From: CAVSWN01 sp963770995
Lineage (GTDB): Bacteria; Acidobacteriota; Vicinamibacteria; Vicinamibacterales; CAVVIG01
NCBI GenBank assembly: GCA_963770995.1
Contig: CAVYRS010000001.1
Location: forward strand, 3,968,001 to 4,032,000
Reading direction: 5' to 3'
DNA length: 64,000 nt
The position numbers and the translations under genes were made by a program. Below the pieces are notes generated by a model. It was not told where the DNA came from. It saw only the letters and a program-made list of their open reading frames with translations, and made no database searches. Positions 18,548-26,886 of this stretch are shown here, piece by piece (position 1 is the stretch's first letter; each line of letters opens with the position of its first letter).

Positions 18548-19528
18548 ATGGGCGAGGCCAATCTGATCATCGCGGCCAGCTTCGTGGGCGTGCTGGCTCT
18601 TGTCCTCGGCGCGTACTGGGCGTTCGTGGTGATTCCCGAGCAGCGCGGGCAGGGCGCCGTCCGCCGGCGACTCAAATGGGAATCGGCGCCAGACCAGGGC
18701 GGCGTCGCGGTGCACCTGCTCAAGAAACAGCAGGTGCTCAGCACGATCCAGACCTTCAATATCGTCCTCAAGAGGACCGAAGGCCTGTCCGGACCCCTCA
18801 CCGAGCTCCTCGATCAGGCCAATGTCCGGCTGACGGTCGGCACGTTTCTGCTGATTACGCTGACGTCGTTCCTCGGCGCGATGGTCTTCGTGCAATGGTT
18901 CATGGGCGTCTGGTGGCTGAGTTTCATCGTTGGCGGTGTCGCCGCCCTCGTGCCGATCGTCGTCGTGCGCCAGCTGCGAAAAAACCGGATCTTGAAATTC
19001 GAGGAGCAGTTCCCCGAGGCGATCCAGCTGATCGCGAGAGCGATGCGCGCAGGACACGCGTTCTCGACCGGTCTCAAGATGGCCGCCGACGAACTGCCGG
19101 ATCCGTGCGGAACCGAATTCAAGGCGCTCTACGAACAGCAGAACTTTGGTGCGCCGCTGCCGGACGCCCTCAAGGCCTTCGCCAATCGCATTCCATCACT
19201 CGACGCCCGCTTTTTCGTGACGGCGGTGCTGACGCAGCGCGAGGCCGGCGGCAACCTGGCGGAAGTCCTCGATCGGCTCGCGGGTGTGATGCGCGAGCGC
19301 TTCCGGATCAAGCGCGAGGTGCGCGTCAAGTCGGCGCACGGCCGCATCACTGCGTTCGTGCTGGCGGGCATGCCACCTGTGCTTGCGGTGATCATGCTGA
19401 GCAGCAACCCTGAAGCGATCAAGCTGCTGACGACCGATCCGTTGGGTCTGAAGATGATCGGGCTCGCCGTGGTCCTGCAGGTCGTCGGCACGCTGATCGT
19501 CCGCAAGCTCGCGGACATCGAGTACTGA
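18548..19528 (+). CDS. tadB: Tad inner-membrane platform protein TadB
   Basis: A 326-residue type II secretion F-domain protein that, with TadC, forms the inner-membrane platform driven by CpaF. It has an N-terminal span, a cytoplasmic region, a pair of spans (VGTFLLITLTSFLGAMVFV and the next), then the T2SF core (FEEQFPEAIQLIARAMRAGH, LTQREAGGNLAEVLDRLAGVMRERF) and C-terminal spans. The ATG at 18548 is chosen; an in-frame TTG at 18533 would overlap cpaF. It stops one base before the tadC start. Confidence 0.94.
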   Translation: MGEANLIIAASFVGVLALVLGAYWAFVVIPEQRGQGAVRRRLKWESAPDQGGVAVHLLKKQQVLSTIQTFNIVLKRTEGLSGPLTELLDQANVRLTVGTFLLITLTSFLGAMVFVQWFMGVWWLSFIVGGVAALVPIVVVRQLRKNRILKFEEQFPEAIQLIARAMRAGHAFSTGLKMAADELPDPCGTEFKALYEQQNFGAPLPDALKAFANRIPSLDARFFVTAVLTQREAGGNLAEVLDRLAGVMRERFRIKREVRVKSAHGRITAFVLAGMPPVLAVIMLSSNPEAIKLLTTDPLGLKMIGLAVVLQVVGTLIVRKLADIEY

Positions 19529-19529
19529 C

Positions 19530-20426
19530 ATGATCATAACGCTCGTCGCGGTCTTCATCTCCGTGGCCCTGGTGGCGGGAATCGTTGCGTCTTCCGCGTT
19601 GACGTCGGTCTCCGCCGAGCGTAAGCGGCTCCGGGCGGTGACCCGCGCGCCGGAAGTTGTGCTGCCGGAAACGCGGACGCTGTCCAATGATCCGCGGGCG
19701 AGCGGCTGGCAGCGCGCCGCGCCCCTGCTGGGCCTCTCCCAGACGGACTGGAACCGTCTCGCTACGAGAATGCTGCGTGCCGGCTACGAGCACCCGAGCG
19801 CGCCGCTTGTCTACACTGTCGCGGAACGGATCTTCCCGGTCATCGCGGCCGCCGTGCCCCTCCTGCTGTGGAGCGGTTCGCGCGCGTATTTCGGCGCCGT
19901 TGTCGCCGCCGGCGCCATGTTCTTCCTGCCCGGCCTCGTCGTGGATCACGCGCTTTCCGTGCGCCGCCGTGCGATCGAGAACGGTCTGGCCGACGCGCTC
20001 GACCTGCTGGTCGTCTGTATCGAGGCCGGTTCAGGCCTCGACCAGGCGATCGTGAAGGTGAGCGACGAGCTCGCGATCGCGTACCCGGTCCTCGCCGAGG
20101 AGCTGCGCATCCTGACGTCGGAAATCCGTGCGGGCAAACCTCGAATCGAGGCCTTCAAGAGCCTGGCCACGCGCACCAAGGTGGACGATGTGCGCGCGCT
20201 GGTGGCGATGCTCATTCAGACCGACAGGTTCGGCACGAGCATCGGTCAGGCGTTGCGGACGCATGCCGACTCGTCGCGCGAGAAGCGGCGCCAGCGCGCG
20301 GAGGAGAAGGCTCAGAAGATCGCGGTCAAGCTGGTGTTCCCGCTGGTTCTGTGTTTCTTTCCGGCGTTTTACGTCGTGGTTCTGGGTCCGGCCATCATCA
20401 CCTTCGTTCGAAGCTTCGGGCATTAG
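19530..20426 (+). CDS. tadC: Tad inner-membrane platform protein TadC
   Basis: A 298-residue paralogue of TadB with the T2SF core (LADALDLLVVCIEAGSGLDQA, ELRILTSEIRAGKPR, LVAMLIQTDRFGTSIGQALR, RRQRAEEKAQKIAVKLVFP) and membrane spans at both ends. The ATG at 19530 is one base after the tadB stop, so the two are translationally coupled. The gene order matches classical cpaF-tadB-tadC. Confidence 0.94.
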   Translation: MIITLVAVFISVALVAGIVASSALTSVSAERKRLRAVTRAPEVVLPETRTLSNDPRASGWQRAAPLLGLSQTDWNRLATRMLRAGYEHPSAPLVYTVAERIFPVIAAAVPLLLWSGSRAYFGAVVAAGAMFFLPGLVVDHALSVRRRAIENGLADALDLLVVCIEAGSGLDQAIVKVSDELAIAYPVLAEELRILTSEIRAGKPRIEAFKSLATRTKVDDVRALVAMLIQTDRFGTSIGQALRTHADSSREKRRQRAEEKAQKIAVKLVFPLVLCFFPAFYVVVLGPAIITFVRSFGH

Positions 20427-20449
20427 CATCTGCGCAAGGAGAGAGTCGC

Positions 20450-20539
20450 ATGGATACGACAGTATTGGTCGGCATTGCGTTTTTGGTCGCCCTCGCGCTG
20501 TATCTGCTGAAACGGCGCGGTCGCACGAGCCGCGACTAG
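20450..20539 (+). CDS. 29-residue single-pass membrane peptide
   Basis: A micro-ORF, MDTTVLVGIAFLVALALYLLK plus a basic tail (RRGRTSRD) (21 + 8 residues; composition D1, T3, R5). A polar N-terminus is followed by one hydrophobic helix of about 17 residues and a positive-inside C-terminus. AAGGAGAG lies about six bases upstream of the ATG, a good ribosome-binding site, and the gap between tadC and the TPR lipoprotein is otherwise unexplained. I do not recognise a family. Position and codon use similar to its neighbours suggest a real accessory protein of the Tad platform, but a chance ORF is possible at this length. Confidence 0.5.
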   Translation: MDTTVLVGIAFLVALALYLLKRRGRTSRD

Positions 20540-20579
20540 CCCCTGCGTGCGCGCGGCGCACCGATTTCAGGGAGACCTT

Positions 20580-21515
20580 GTGACGTTTTACCTCGCGGCG
20601 GCCGCTGGTCTGCTCAGCATCATCGTCTCGAGCGGCTGCGCGGCGCGCCATTCGTTCCAGACCGGCGACGGGACCGTTCCGCTCGAAGCGTTCATCGAGA
20701 GGGTGCGCGAGCTGACGGTCCAGGCGAAGCCGACGCGACAGCACGATGCCGCCACGCTCGAGCGCACCAATCCGGGGCTCATCGCGGCGCTCGTCCTGTT
20801 GGAGGCTTCTCCGACGGCGGAGAACCATCGCCGCGTCGCCGAGGCGTACGCGCGCGCGGGCGTAGCCGATGCCGCCTACAATCAATTCTCCGCGGCGCTC
20901 CGTCTGAACCGCCGCGATGCGGCCTCGCTCGACGGGCGCGCCCGGATCTGGCGCGACTGGGGCTTTCCCGATCGCGGCCTGGGCGAGGCGTATCGGGCGA
21001 TTGGCTTCGCGCCCGATGCCGCGGCGCCTCGGAATACACTCGGCACTCTGCTCATCAGCCTCGGACAGCCAGCGGCCGCGCGTGTCGCGTTCGAGCGTGC
21101 GCTGACCCGTGACCCGGGCGCGCCGTACCTGCTGAACAATCTGTGCTATGCCGCGATGCTCGAGGGCGATGCCGCTGGCGCGGTGAGCCAGTGCCGTGCG
21201 GCGCTCGCCGCCGATCCCGGTCTGAGAGCCGCCCGGAACAACCTGGCGCTGGCGTACGCCACCGCCGGCGATTTCACGGCCGCCTCACGCGAGTTCCAGC
21301 TGTCGGGCGATGCCGTCGCGGAACGGTACAACATGGGCGTCGCGCTCTTTGCGACCCGCCATTATCTCGAAGCCGCGGCCGCCTTCGACGAAGCTGCGGC
21401 CCTTCGCCCCACGCTGACGCTCGCGCGCCAGCGCGCGCGACAGGCGCGCGATCTGGCCGCGGCCGCCGCTGTCCAGGAATCTGCCCTCCGGCAGCCGCCG
21501 GCCGCAATCCCATGA
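20580..21515 (+). CDS. TPR lipoprotein (TadD-like)
   Basis: A 311-residue secreted TPR protein. GTG 20580 opens a signal peptide (FYLAAAAGLLSIIVSSG) ending in a lipobox-like SSGC, so it is likely a lipoprotein. About five tetratricopeptide repeats follow (for example AYARAGVADAAYNQFSAALR, GTLLISLGQPAAARVAFERA and ARNNLALAYATAGDFTAA). TadD, a TPR lipoprotein needed for secretin or pilus assembly, is the natural analogue in this position. GGGAGA precedes the GTG; an upstream in-frame ATG at 20547 would spoil the signal peptide. The stop overlaps the next ATG (ATGA), so it is coupled to the AAA+ ATPase. Confidence 0.82.
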   Translation: MTFYLAAAAGLLSIIVSSGCAARHSFQTGDGTVPLEAFIERVRELTVQAKPTRQHDAATLERTNPGLIAALVLLEASPTAENHRRVAEAYARAGVADAAYNQFSAALRLNRRDAASLDGRARIWRDWGFPDRGLGEAYRAIGFAPDAAAPRNTLGTLLISLGQPAAARVAFERALTRDPGAPYLLNNLCYAAMLEGDAAGAVSQCRAALAADPGLRAARNNLALAYATAGDFTAASREFQLSGDAVAERYNMGVALFATRHYLEAAAAFDEAAALRPTLTLARQRARQARDLAAAAAVQESALRQPPAAIP

Positions 21516-22840
21516 CCGACCTCATCACGTCAACCATCGATCGCATCCGTCCGGTGGAGCCGACGACGCTCGATGCCACGGGCTTGAGCTTCGATCTCGT
21601 CATCGATCTCGTCCTGAAGACGCTTCAGCGAACGGGAGAACTCTCGGGCACCGAGATCGCGCGGCGCCTCGCCCTGGCGTTCACGATCGTCGGACCGGCC
21701 CTCGACTTCCTGAAGGCACAGCGCTACTGCGAAATCACCGGCGGTCCGTCGCTCGGTGGTCCGTCGTTTCGCTATCGACTGACCGACGCCGGTCACGCGC
21801 GCTCGTTGCGGGCGCTGGAGCGGAATCAGTACGTCGGCCTGGCCCCGGTCTCGATCGTCCAGTACCGCAACTACGTCGAGGAGTTCCGACGCACCGTGCC
21901 GCGGACCGTCAGCGCCGCGCAGGTGCGCGACGTCTTCTCGCATCTCGTCGTCAACGACCGTGTGCTCGACGAGATCGGTCCGGCGGTCAACTCGGGCCAT
22001 TCCATCTTCATGTACGGCCCGCCAGGCAACGGCAAGACGGTGATGTCGCGCGCGATTCGATCGCTGCTGGCGGGCACGATCGCGATCCCCAGCGCCATCG
22101 AGCTCGACAGCAACATCATCCGGTTCTTCGATCCGACGGTGCACGAGCCCATCCCAAAGCCGGACAACGCCGATCCGGAAACGCCGCACGATCCCCGCTG
22201 GATTGAATGCCGGCGCCCGATGGTTTCCGTGGGCGGCGAGCTGACGCTCGACGCGTTGTCGCTCGTCTTCAATCCGCGCAGCGGCGTCTATCGCGCGCCG
22301 GTGCAGATGATGGCCAACGGCGGCGTCCTGCTCATCGACGAGTTCGGCCGGCAGCGGTGCCATCCGCGCGATCTGCTGAACTGGTGGATGGTGCCTCTCG
22401 AGTCCGGCTTCGAAGTGCTGACGCTCCAGTCGGGTGAGAAAATCGAGCTGCCGTTCTTCCCGCTCGTGATCTTTGCGACCAATCTGCGCCCGTCGGAGCT
22501 GGTCGACGAAGCGTTCTTGCGGCGGATCCAGTACAAGATTTACGCCGAGAACCCGTCGCCGGCCGATTACGGCCGCATTTTCGAGATCGCCTGCGAGGGA
22601 AAGGGGATCCCGTTCGATTCGATGCTCGTCGAGCATCTGCTCGAGCGCGTCTATCGCCCGCATAAACTCCAGCTGCGCGGATGCCACCCGCGTGACTTGA
22701 TCAACCAGGCGCTGGCGCTCGCGAGCTATCGTCGCGAGCCGCGCCGGCTCACGGCCGACCTCCTCGACGAGGCGGCCGCCAGCTACTTCCTCGAGGATCA
22801 CGACGAACGGCAGGCGGCGAAGCGCAGCGACGAGGCGTAG
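21512..22840 (+). CDS. Winged-helix AAA+ ATPase linked to the Tad locus
   Basis: A 442-residue cytoplasmic protein. Residues about 25-110 look like a winged helix (LVLKTLQRTGELSGTEIARRL, FLKAQRYCEITGG). The AAA+ module follows with Walker A GPPGNGKT near residue 170, Walker B GGVLLIDEFGR near 272, sensor FATNLRP, and an arginine pair in AFLRRIQYKIY; the C-terminal lid holds GCHPRDLINQAL. It looks closest to MoxR-like or ATPase-of-unknown-function families. It is coupled to the TPR lipoprotein (ATGA overlap) and lies 25 bases before the VWA protein, so it may be a chaperone or remodeller for the Tad machine. That function is inferred only. Confidence 0.8.
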   Translation: MTDLITSTIDRIRPVEPTTLDATGLSFDLVIDLVLKTLQRTGELSGTEIARRLALAFTIVGPALDFLKAQRYCEITGGPSLGGPSFRYRLTDAGHARSLRALERNQYVGLAPVSIVQYRNYVEEFRRTVPRTVSAAQVRDVFSHLVVNDRVLDEIGPAVNSGHSIFMYGPPGNGKTVMSRAIRSLLAGTIAIPSAIELDSNIIRFFDPTVHEPIPKPDNADPETPHDPRWIECRRPMVSVGGELTLDALSLVFNPRSGVYRAPVQMMANGGVLLIDEFGRQRCHPRDLLNWWMVPLESGFEVLTLQSGEKIELPFFPLVIFATNLRPSELVDEAFLRRIQYKIYAENPSPADYGRIFEIACEGKGIPFDSMLVEHLLERVYRPHKLQLRGCHPRDLINQALALASYRREPRRLTADLLDEAAASYFLEDHDERQAAKRSDEA

Positions 22841-22865
22841 TAGACGGCCTGATAAGATTCTTCCA

Positions 22866-24827
22866 GTGTCCCGCGTCAGCATTCTGCTCCTGGCCCTCCT
22901 TCTCCTCGTTTGTACACACGACGGCCGCATCTCGGCCGATGCGCGGCTCTCTGTTCGTCTGACCTCGCCGCTCGGCCGTACCGGTACGCCGGGCGCGGTA
23001 CGCATCGTCGCCCGCATCAACACGACCTCGCCGGCGACGCTTCGCCCGGTCCGCTTTCTGATCGACGGTACGCTGTACAAGACCAAGGAAGACGGCCCGC
23101 CCTACGTCGTCGAGTGGGTGGACGACAACCCCTTCGAGCGGCGAGAGATTACGGTGGAGGTCGAGGACGGCGACGGCCACGCCGCGCGCGACACCGTGGT
23201 GCTCGAGCCCTTCGAGGTGTCGGACACCACTGAAGTGTTCAGCGTGGTGCTCGACGCGGCGGTCCGCGACAAGACCGGCAAGTTCGTCGCCGGTCTGCAG
23301 CCGGATCACTTCCGGGTGATGGAGGGCGAGGTCAGTCAGAAGCTGCAGCTGGTGAGCCAGGAAGCGGTTCCCGCGCTGTTCGTGCTGCTGGTGGACAGCA
23401 GCAACAGCATGGCGAACAACTTCGACTTCGTGCGTGAAGCGGCGGGCCGCCTGCTGAAGTATCTCAAGCCCAAGGACAGCGCCATCGTCGCGCCGTTTTC
23501 GAAGGAGCTGGGCGCGATCACCGGCCCGACCAACGATCGGGAGACGATCATGAGCGCGATCGGCGCCACGCGCGCCGCGGGCGGCACCGCGATTTTCGAT
23601 AGCCTGAAACAGGTGGCCGACCGCATCGCCCCGGAGCCGGGACGCCACGCGATCATCCTCATCACCGACGGGTATGACGAGAACAGCAAGGACACGTTCG
23701 CCGACGCCGTCGAGGCGGTCAAACGGGCGCGCGCAACCGTCTACGCGGTCGGCATCGGCGGCATCGCCGGTTTGTCGTCGCGGGGAGACCTGCAGCTCAA
23801 GCAACTGGCCGCCGAAACCGGCGGACGCGTCTTCATCCCGCGCCTCGAGGAGTTGGGACAGGTCTACGATCAACTCGCGACCGACGCGCAGACGCGCTAC
23901 GTGATCTCCTTCACGCCCGCCAACCAGGTGCAGGACGGATCGTTCCGGCCCGTGTCGGTACAGGCGATCACGGCGCGCGGCGACGAATATCGCGTGACCA
24001 CGCGAGACGGCTACTTCGCGCCGAAGGCTCCACCGGTGAAGCCGATGCTCGAGTTCACCGTCACCGACGATCGACAGGAGCTGATCGACGTCACGCGCGA
24101 GGATCTCGTCGTCGTCGAGGACGGCGTCGAGCAGACGATCGAGACGTTTCAGATCGCCGTCGATCCGGTCCAGATCGTGCTCACGCTCGACGAGAGCGGC
24201 AGCATGCGGCTGGCGGTGGACGCGGTGAAGGATGCGGCGCGCGAGTTCGTGCGGACCCTCGAGGACAAGGATCCGCTGGCGCTGATCACGTTCTCCGACA
24301 AAGTCCAGTTCGCCCACGATCTGACGACGGTGCGCGAATGGAGCTTCGACGCCATCGACAAGTACAAGGCGCTGGGCGGCACGGCGCTCTACGACGCGCT
24401 GTACAGCTCGATCATGCGGCTCAAGTTCGTGAAGGGCCGGCGCGCCGTGGTGATTCTCAGCGACGGCCGCGACGAGAACAACCCGGGCACCGCGCCGGGC
24501 AGCGTGCACACGCTCGACGACGTGCTGGCGCGGTTGAAGGAAGTGGACGCCGCGATCTATCCGATCGGTCTGGGGTCGAGAGTCGATGCGCCGATGCTGG
24601 AGCGCATCGCCCAGATCTCCGGCGGCCGCGCCTATTTTCCGCAGGACACCTCGGCGTTGGCGGAGCAGTACCGCAGCATCATCGAGAACCTGCGCCGGCG
24701 CTACGTCGTCGGCTACGCCTCGACCAATCCCAAACGCGACGGCGCGTGGCGGACGGTCGAGATCAAGCCGCGGGAGGGGTCGCTGCAGGTGCGGAGCCGC
24801 GGCGGGTACTTTGCGCCCGAACGATAG
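22866..24827 (+). CDS. Secreted protein with two VWA domains (Acidobacterial VWFA-related)
   Basis: A 653-residue protein. GTG 22866 gives a signal peptide (VSILLLALLLLVC). A beta-sandwich-like N-terminus (IDGTLYKTKEDGPPYVVEW) is followed by two VWA domains. Each is preceded by a short strand domain with DHFRVMEGE or REDLVVVEDG. The MIDAS motif of VWA-1 is LVDSSNS, with ITDGYDEN; that of VWA-2 is LDESGSM, with LSDGRDEN. Both domains end alike (TRDGYFAP and RSRGGYFAP), indicating internal duplication. VWA domains bind metal-dependent ligands. In Tad systems TadG carries a VWA domain, which makes this a candidate functional replacement. Its C-terminus meets the repeat cluster at 24832. Confidence 0.85.
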   Translation: MSRVSILLLALLLLVCTHDGRISADARLSVRLTSPLGRTGTPGAVRIVARINTTSPATLRPVRFLIDGTLYKTKEDGPPYVVEWVDDNPFERREITVEVEDGDGHAARDTVVLEPFEVSDTTEVFSVVLDAAVRDKTGKFVAGLQPDHFRVMEGEVSQKLQLVSQEAVPALFVLLVDSSNSMANNFDFVREAAGRLLKYLKPKDSAIVAPFSKELGAITGPTNDRETIMSAIGATRAAGGTAIFDSLKQVADRIAPEPGRHAIILITDGYDENSKDTFADAVEAVKRARATVYAVGIGGIAGLSSRGDLQLKQLAAETGGRVFIPRLEELGQVYDQLATDAQTRYVISFTPANQVQDGSFRPVSVQAITARGDEYRVTTRDGYFAPKAPPVKPMLEFTVTDDRQELIDVTREDLVVVEDGVEQTIETFQIAVDPVQIVLTLDESGSMRLAVDAVKDAAREFVRTLEDKDPLALITFSDKVQFAHDLTTVREWSFDAIDKYKALGGTALYDALYSSIMRLKFVKGRRAVVILSDGRDENNPGTAPGSVHTLDDVLARLKEVDAAIYPIGLGSRVDAPMLERIAQISGGRAYFPQDTSALAEQYRSIIENLRRRYVVGYASTNPKRDGAWRTVEIKPREGSLQVRSRGGYFAPER

Positions 24828-24828
24828 G

Positions 24829-26469
24829 ATGCGACCTCCGTCCCCGCCAGGGACCTCCGTCCCCCGCGTGCCGGCGGGGTCTGACCCCCGGGGGGCAAAT
24901 CCCCGGGCTAAATCAGACCCTGGGGTCAGACCCCTTGGAGGCCGGGCTCCAACTGTCGGCATCATCGGCGGCGGCCCCGCCGGGCTCACGGCCGCGTACC
25001 TCCTGTCCAAAGAGGGCGTGCCGGTCACGGTGCTCGAGGCCGATCCCGAGTACGTCGGCGGCATCGCGCGCACGGCGCGATACAAGGGCTATCACTTCGA
25101 CATCGGCGGGCACCGGTTCTTCTCCAAGGCCAAAGAGGTCGAGGATCTGTGGACCGAGATACTGCCCGACGACATGCTGGTGCGGCCGCGCTCGTCTCGC
25201 ATTTTCTACAAGGGGAAGTTCTTCGCGTACCCGCTCAAGGCCGTGGAGGCGCTGTTCAAGCTGGGGGTGTTCGAATCGATCCGCTGCGTGCTGTCGTACG
25301 GGCGCGCGCGGCTCTTCCCGGTGAAGAACGCGCGCAGCCTCGAAGAGTGGGTGACCAATCAGTTCGGCTATCGGCTCTACTCGATCTTCTTCAAGACCTA
25401 CACCGAGAAGGTGTGGGGCATGAGCTGCAAGGAGATTTCAGCCGACTGGGCCGCGCAGCGGATCAAGGGTCTCTCGCTCACGACGGCCGTGTGGAACGCG
25501 CTGGTCCCGCAGCGCGCGCCCAAAGACCGCCGCGACGTCGTCAAGACGCTGCTCGACACCTTCCGCTATCCGCGCCGCGGTCCCGGCATGATGTGGGAGA
25601 CGTGCGCGGCGCGCGTGAAGGAGATGGGCGGCGCGATCCACATGGGCGCGACCGTCACCGGTCTGCGATTGGATCGCGCGACTGGAAAATGGACTATCAC
25701 CTACGGCTCAGGCTCGCCCGCCGAAGCTCGCAGCGACCGTGAGCGAGCGAAGGCGGGTGAGCTGGAAGTCGATCATGTCATCTCGTCGGCGCCGATTCGG
25801 CAGCTCGTGGGAGGGCTCGAGCCGCCGATGTCGGCCGAAAGCCGCTCGGCCGCCGCGGCGCTGCGGTATCGCGATTTCCTCACCGTCGTCTTGATCCTCA
25901 AGGATCGCGGCGTCGTGTCGGACAACTGGATCTACGTCCACGATCCCGGCGTGCGCGTCGGCCGGGTCCAGAACTTCAAGTCGTGGTCGCCCGAGATGGT
26001 GCCGGACCCGTCGATGGCCTGTTATGGGCTGGAGTATTTCTGTTTCGAGAATGACGAGGTGTGGAACGCGAGCGATGCCGATCTGATCGAGCTCGGACGG
26101 AAAGAGCTCGCGGCCATCGGGCTCGCGCAACCCGAGGATGTTGTGGACGGCTGCGTCGTTCGCCAGCGGAAAGCGTATCCGGTGTACGACGATGACTACG
26201 CGCGGCATGTTTCGACGATTCGCGCGGAGCTCGATCAGAAATATCCGGGACTGCATCTGGTTGGCCGCAACGGCATGCACAAATACAACAACCAGGACCA
26301 CGCCATGATGACCGCGATGCTCACCGCGCGGAACATCATCGCCGGACAGAATCTCTACGACGTCTGGCAGGTCAATCAGGATGCCGAATATCACGAGGCC
26401 GGCGCGGCGGGCGAACAAGCCGGCGCGGGCGGCCTGAGAATGGTTCCCACGCGCGTTCGGTCGCGCTGA
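24829..26469 (+). CDS. NAD/FAD-dependent amine-oxidase-like oxidoreductase
   Basis: FAD enzyme of about 500 conserved residues. The Rossmann motif GIIGGGPAGLTAAYLL begins near residue 42, followed by TVLEADPEYVGG, FDIGGHRFFSK, WGMSCKEISADWAAQRI and a C-terminal FAD motif (GRNGMHKYNNQDHAMMTAM). It resembles protoporphyrinogen-oxidase- or UDP-galactopyranose-mutase-like enzymes often found beside glycosyltransferases. No start codon lies between the GTC opening the Rossmann strand and ATG 24829, so the first 40 residues are the translated palindromic repeat cluster. Either the protein now carries that peptide, or the native start was displaced. A second repeat adds residues near 300. No neighbour shares its strand closely except the VWA gene, one base upstream. 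Confidence 0.82.
   Translation: MRPPSPPGTSVPRVPAGSDPRGANPRAKSDPGVRPLGGRAPTVGIIGGGPAGLTAAYLLSKEGVPVTVLEADPEYVGGIARTARYKGYHFDIGGHRFFSKAKEVEDLWTEILPDDMLVRPRSSRIFYKGKFFAYPLKAVEALFKLGVFESIRCVLSYGRARLFPVKNARSLEEWVTNQFGYRLYSIFFKTYTEKVWGMSCKEISADWAAQRIKGLSLTTAVWNALVPQRAPKDRRDVVKTLLDTFRYPRRGPGMMWETCAARVKEMGGAIHMGATVTGLRLDRATGKWTITYGSGSPAEARSDRERAKAGELEVDHVISSAPIRQLVGGLEPPMSAESRSAAAALRYRDFLTVVLILKDRGVVSDNWIYVHDPGVRVGRVQNFKSWSPEMVPDPSMACYGLEYFCFENDEVWNASDADLIELGRKELAAIGLAQPEDVVDGCVVRQRKAYPVYDDDYARHVSTIRAELDQKYPGLHLVGRNGMHKYNNQDHAMMTAMLTARNIIAGQNLYDVWQVNQDAEYHEAGAAGEQAGAGGLRMVPTRVRSR
24832..24935. repeat. Cluster of palindromic repeats at the 5' end of the FAD enzyme
   Basis: Two 13-bp palindromes, GGGGTCTGACCCC (24876-24888) and GGGGTCAGACCCC (24922-24934), are each other's reverse complement. 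Between them lies GGGGGCAAATCCCC followed by GGGCTAAA. Upstream there is a direct repeat, GACCTCCGTCCCC, at 24832-24844 and 24852-24864. The style is that of REP-like intergenic repeats. Confidence 0.75.
25717..25757 (+). repeat. In-frame GAA-bulged palindrome inside the FAD enzyme
   Basis: CCCGCC, GAA, GCTCGC, an 11-base loop, GCGAGC, GAA, GGCGGG: perfect 6+6 bp stems with a GAA/GAA internal loop. It encodes PAEARSDRERAKAG in frame in a variable surface stretch of the protein. It belongs to the same family as 9151, 9193 and 10489. Confidence 0.88.
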
Positions 26470-26522
26470 ATTCCAAAACCACCCCAACCTTTCGCGCTCC
26501 TTGCCGACTCACGTTCCTGGTA

Positions 26523-26534
26523 GGACGAAAGTCC
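26523..26534. promoter_or_regulatory. GGAC-GAAA-GTCC hairpin/palindrome in the 26470-26624 gap
   Basis: A 4-bp stem closed by a GAAA tetraloop, or equally a 12-bp interrupted palindrome, in the only AT-rich stretch of the gap between the FAD enzyme and a small ORF. It could be an operator for a response regulator such as the NarL-type one at 28914. The rest of the gap shows no clear signal. Confidence 0.3.
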
Positions 26535-26624
26535 GATCATTATCAGACTAACGGTCTATTTACACCCCTTGAGCTGGCAACTACCATCGGCCGCAGTAGT
26601 CGTTGGTCGGCCAGGTGCCTGCAC

Positions 26625-26876
26625 ATGTTCAACGATTTTCGCCTCGTTCCCGCAGATTTCGGTCCGTCCCTTCCGGTGCCGGCCTGGTCGCTCTACGGCA
26701 ACGGCCACGTCCTTGCGGCGGCGATCGTGCGGGATGAGCCGAACATCGAAGCCCACATCCTCCTCGACGGCCGCCTGCTGTACCGCAGCCGCCACCCGTC
26801 GCTGGCCTCGGCCGCAGAGGAGTTGGGGGCGCTGCGCGGCCAATGGTCTCGTGAAGGCTGGCTCGAGGCCAGCTAG
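26625..26876 (+). CDS. Small hypothetical protein (83 aa)
   Basis: Unrecognised 83-residue protein, MFNDFRLVPADFGPSL to GWLEAS. It looks like a compact alpha/beta fold with alternating hydrophobic strands (AWSLYGNGHVLAAAIV, AHILLDGRLLYRSRH) and an amphipathic helix (LASAAEELGALRGQW). No signal peptide, cysteine pair or membrane segment is present. Ten bases separate it from the zinc-ribbon ORF downstream. Coding is supported by residue composition and by GC-rich third positions; the function is unknown. Confidence 0.5.
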   Translation: MFNDFRLVPADFGPSLPVPAWSLYGNGHVLAAAIVRDEPNIEAHILLDGRLLYRSRHPSLASAAEELGALRGQWSREGWLEAS

Positions 26877-26886
26877 CGCCACGCCG

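Noticed and set aside
21530..25085. Very long minus-strand frames opposite the AAA+ and VWA genes
   Set aside because: The sense strand has Walker and MIDAS motifs with correct starts. The antisense frames are composition artefacts.
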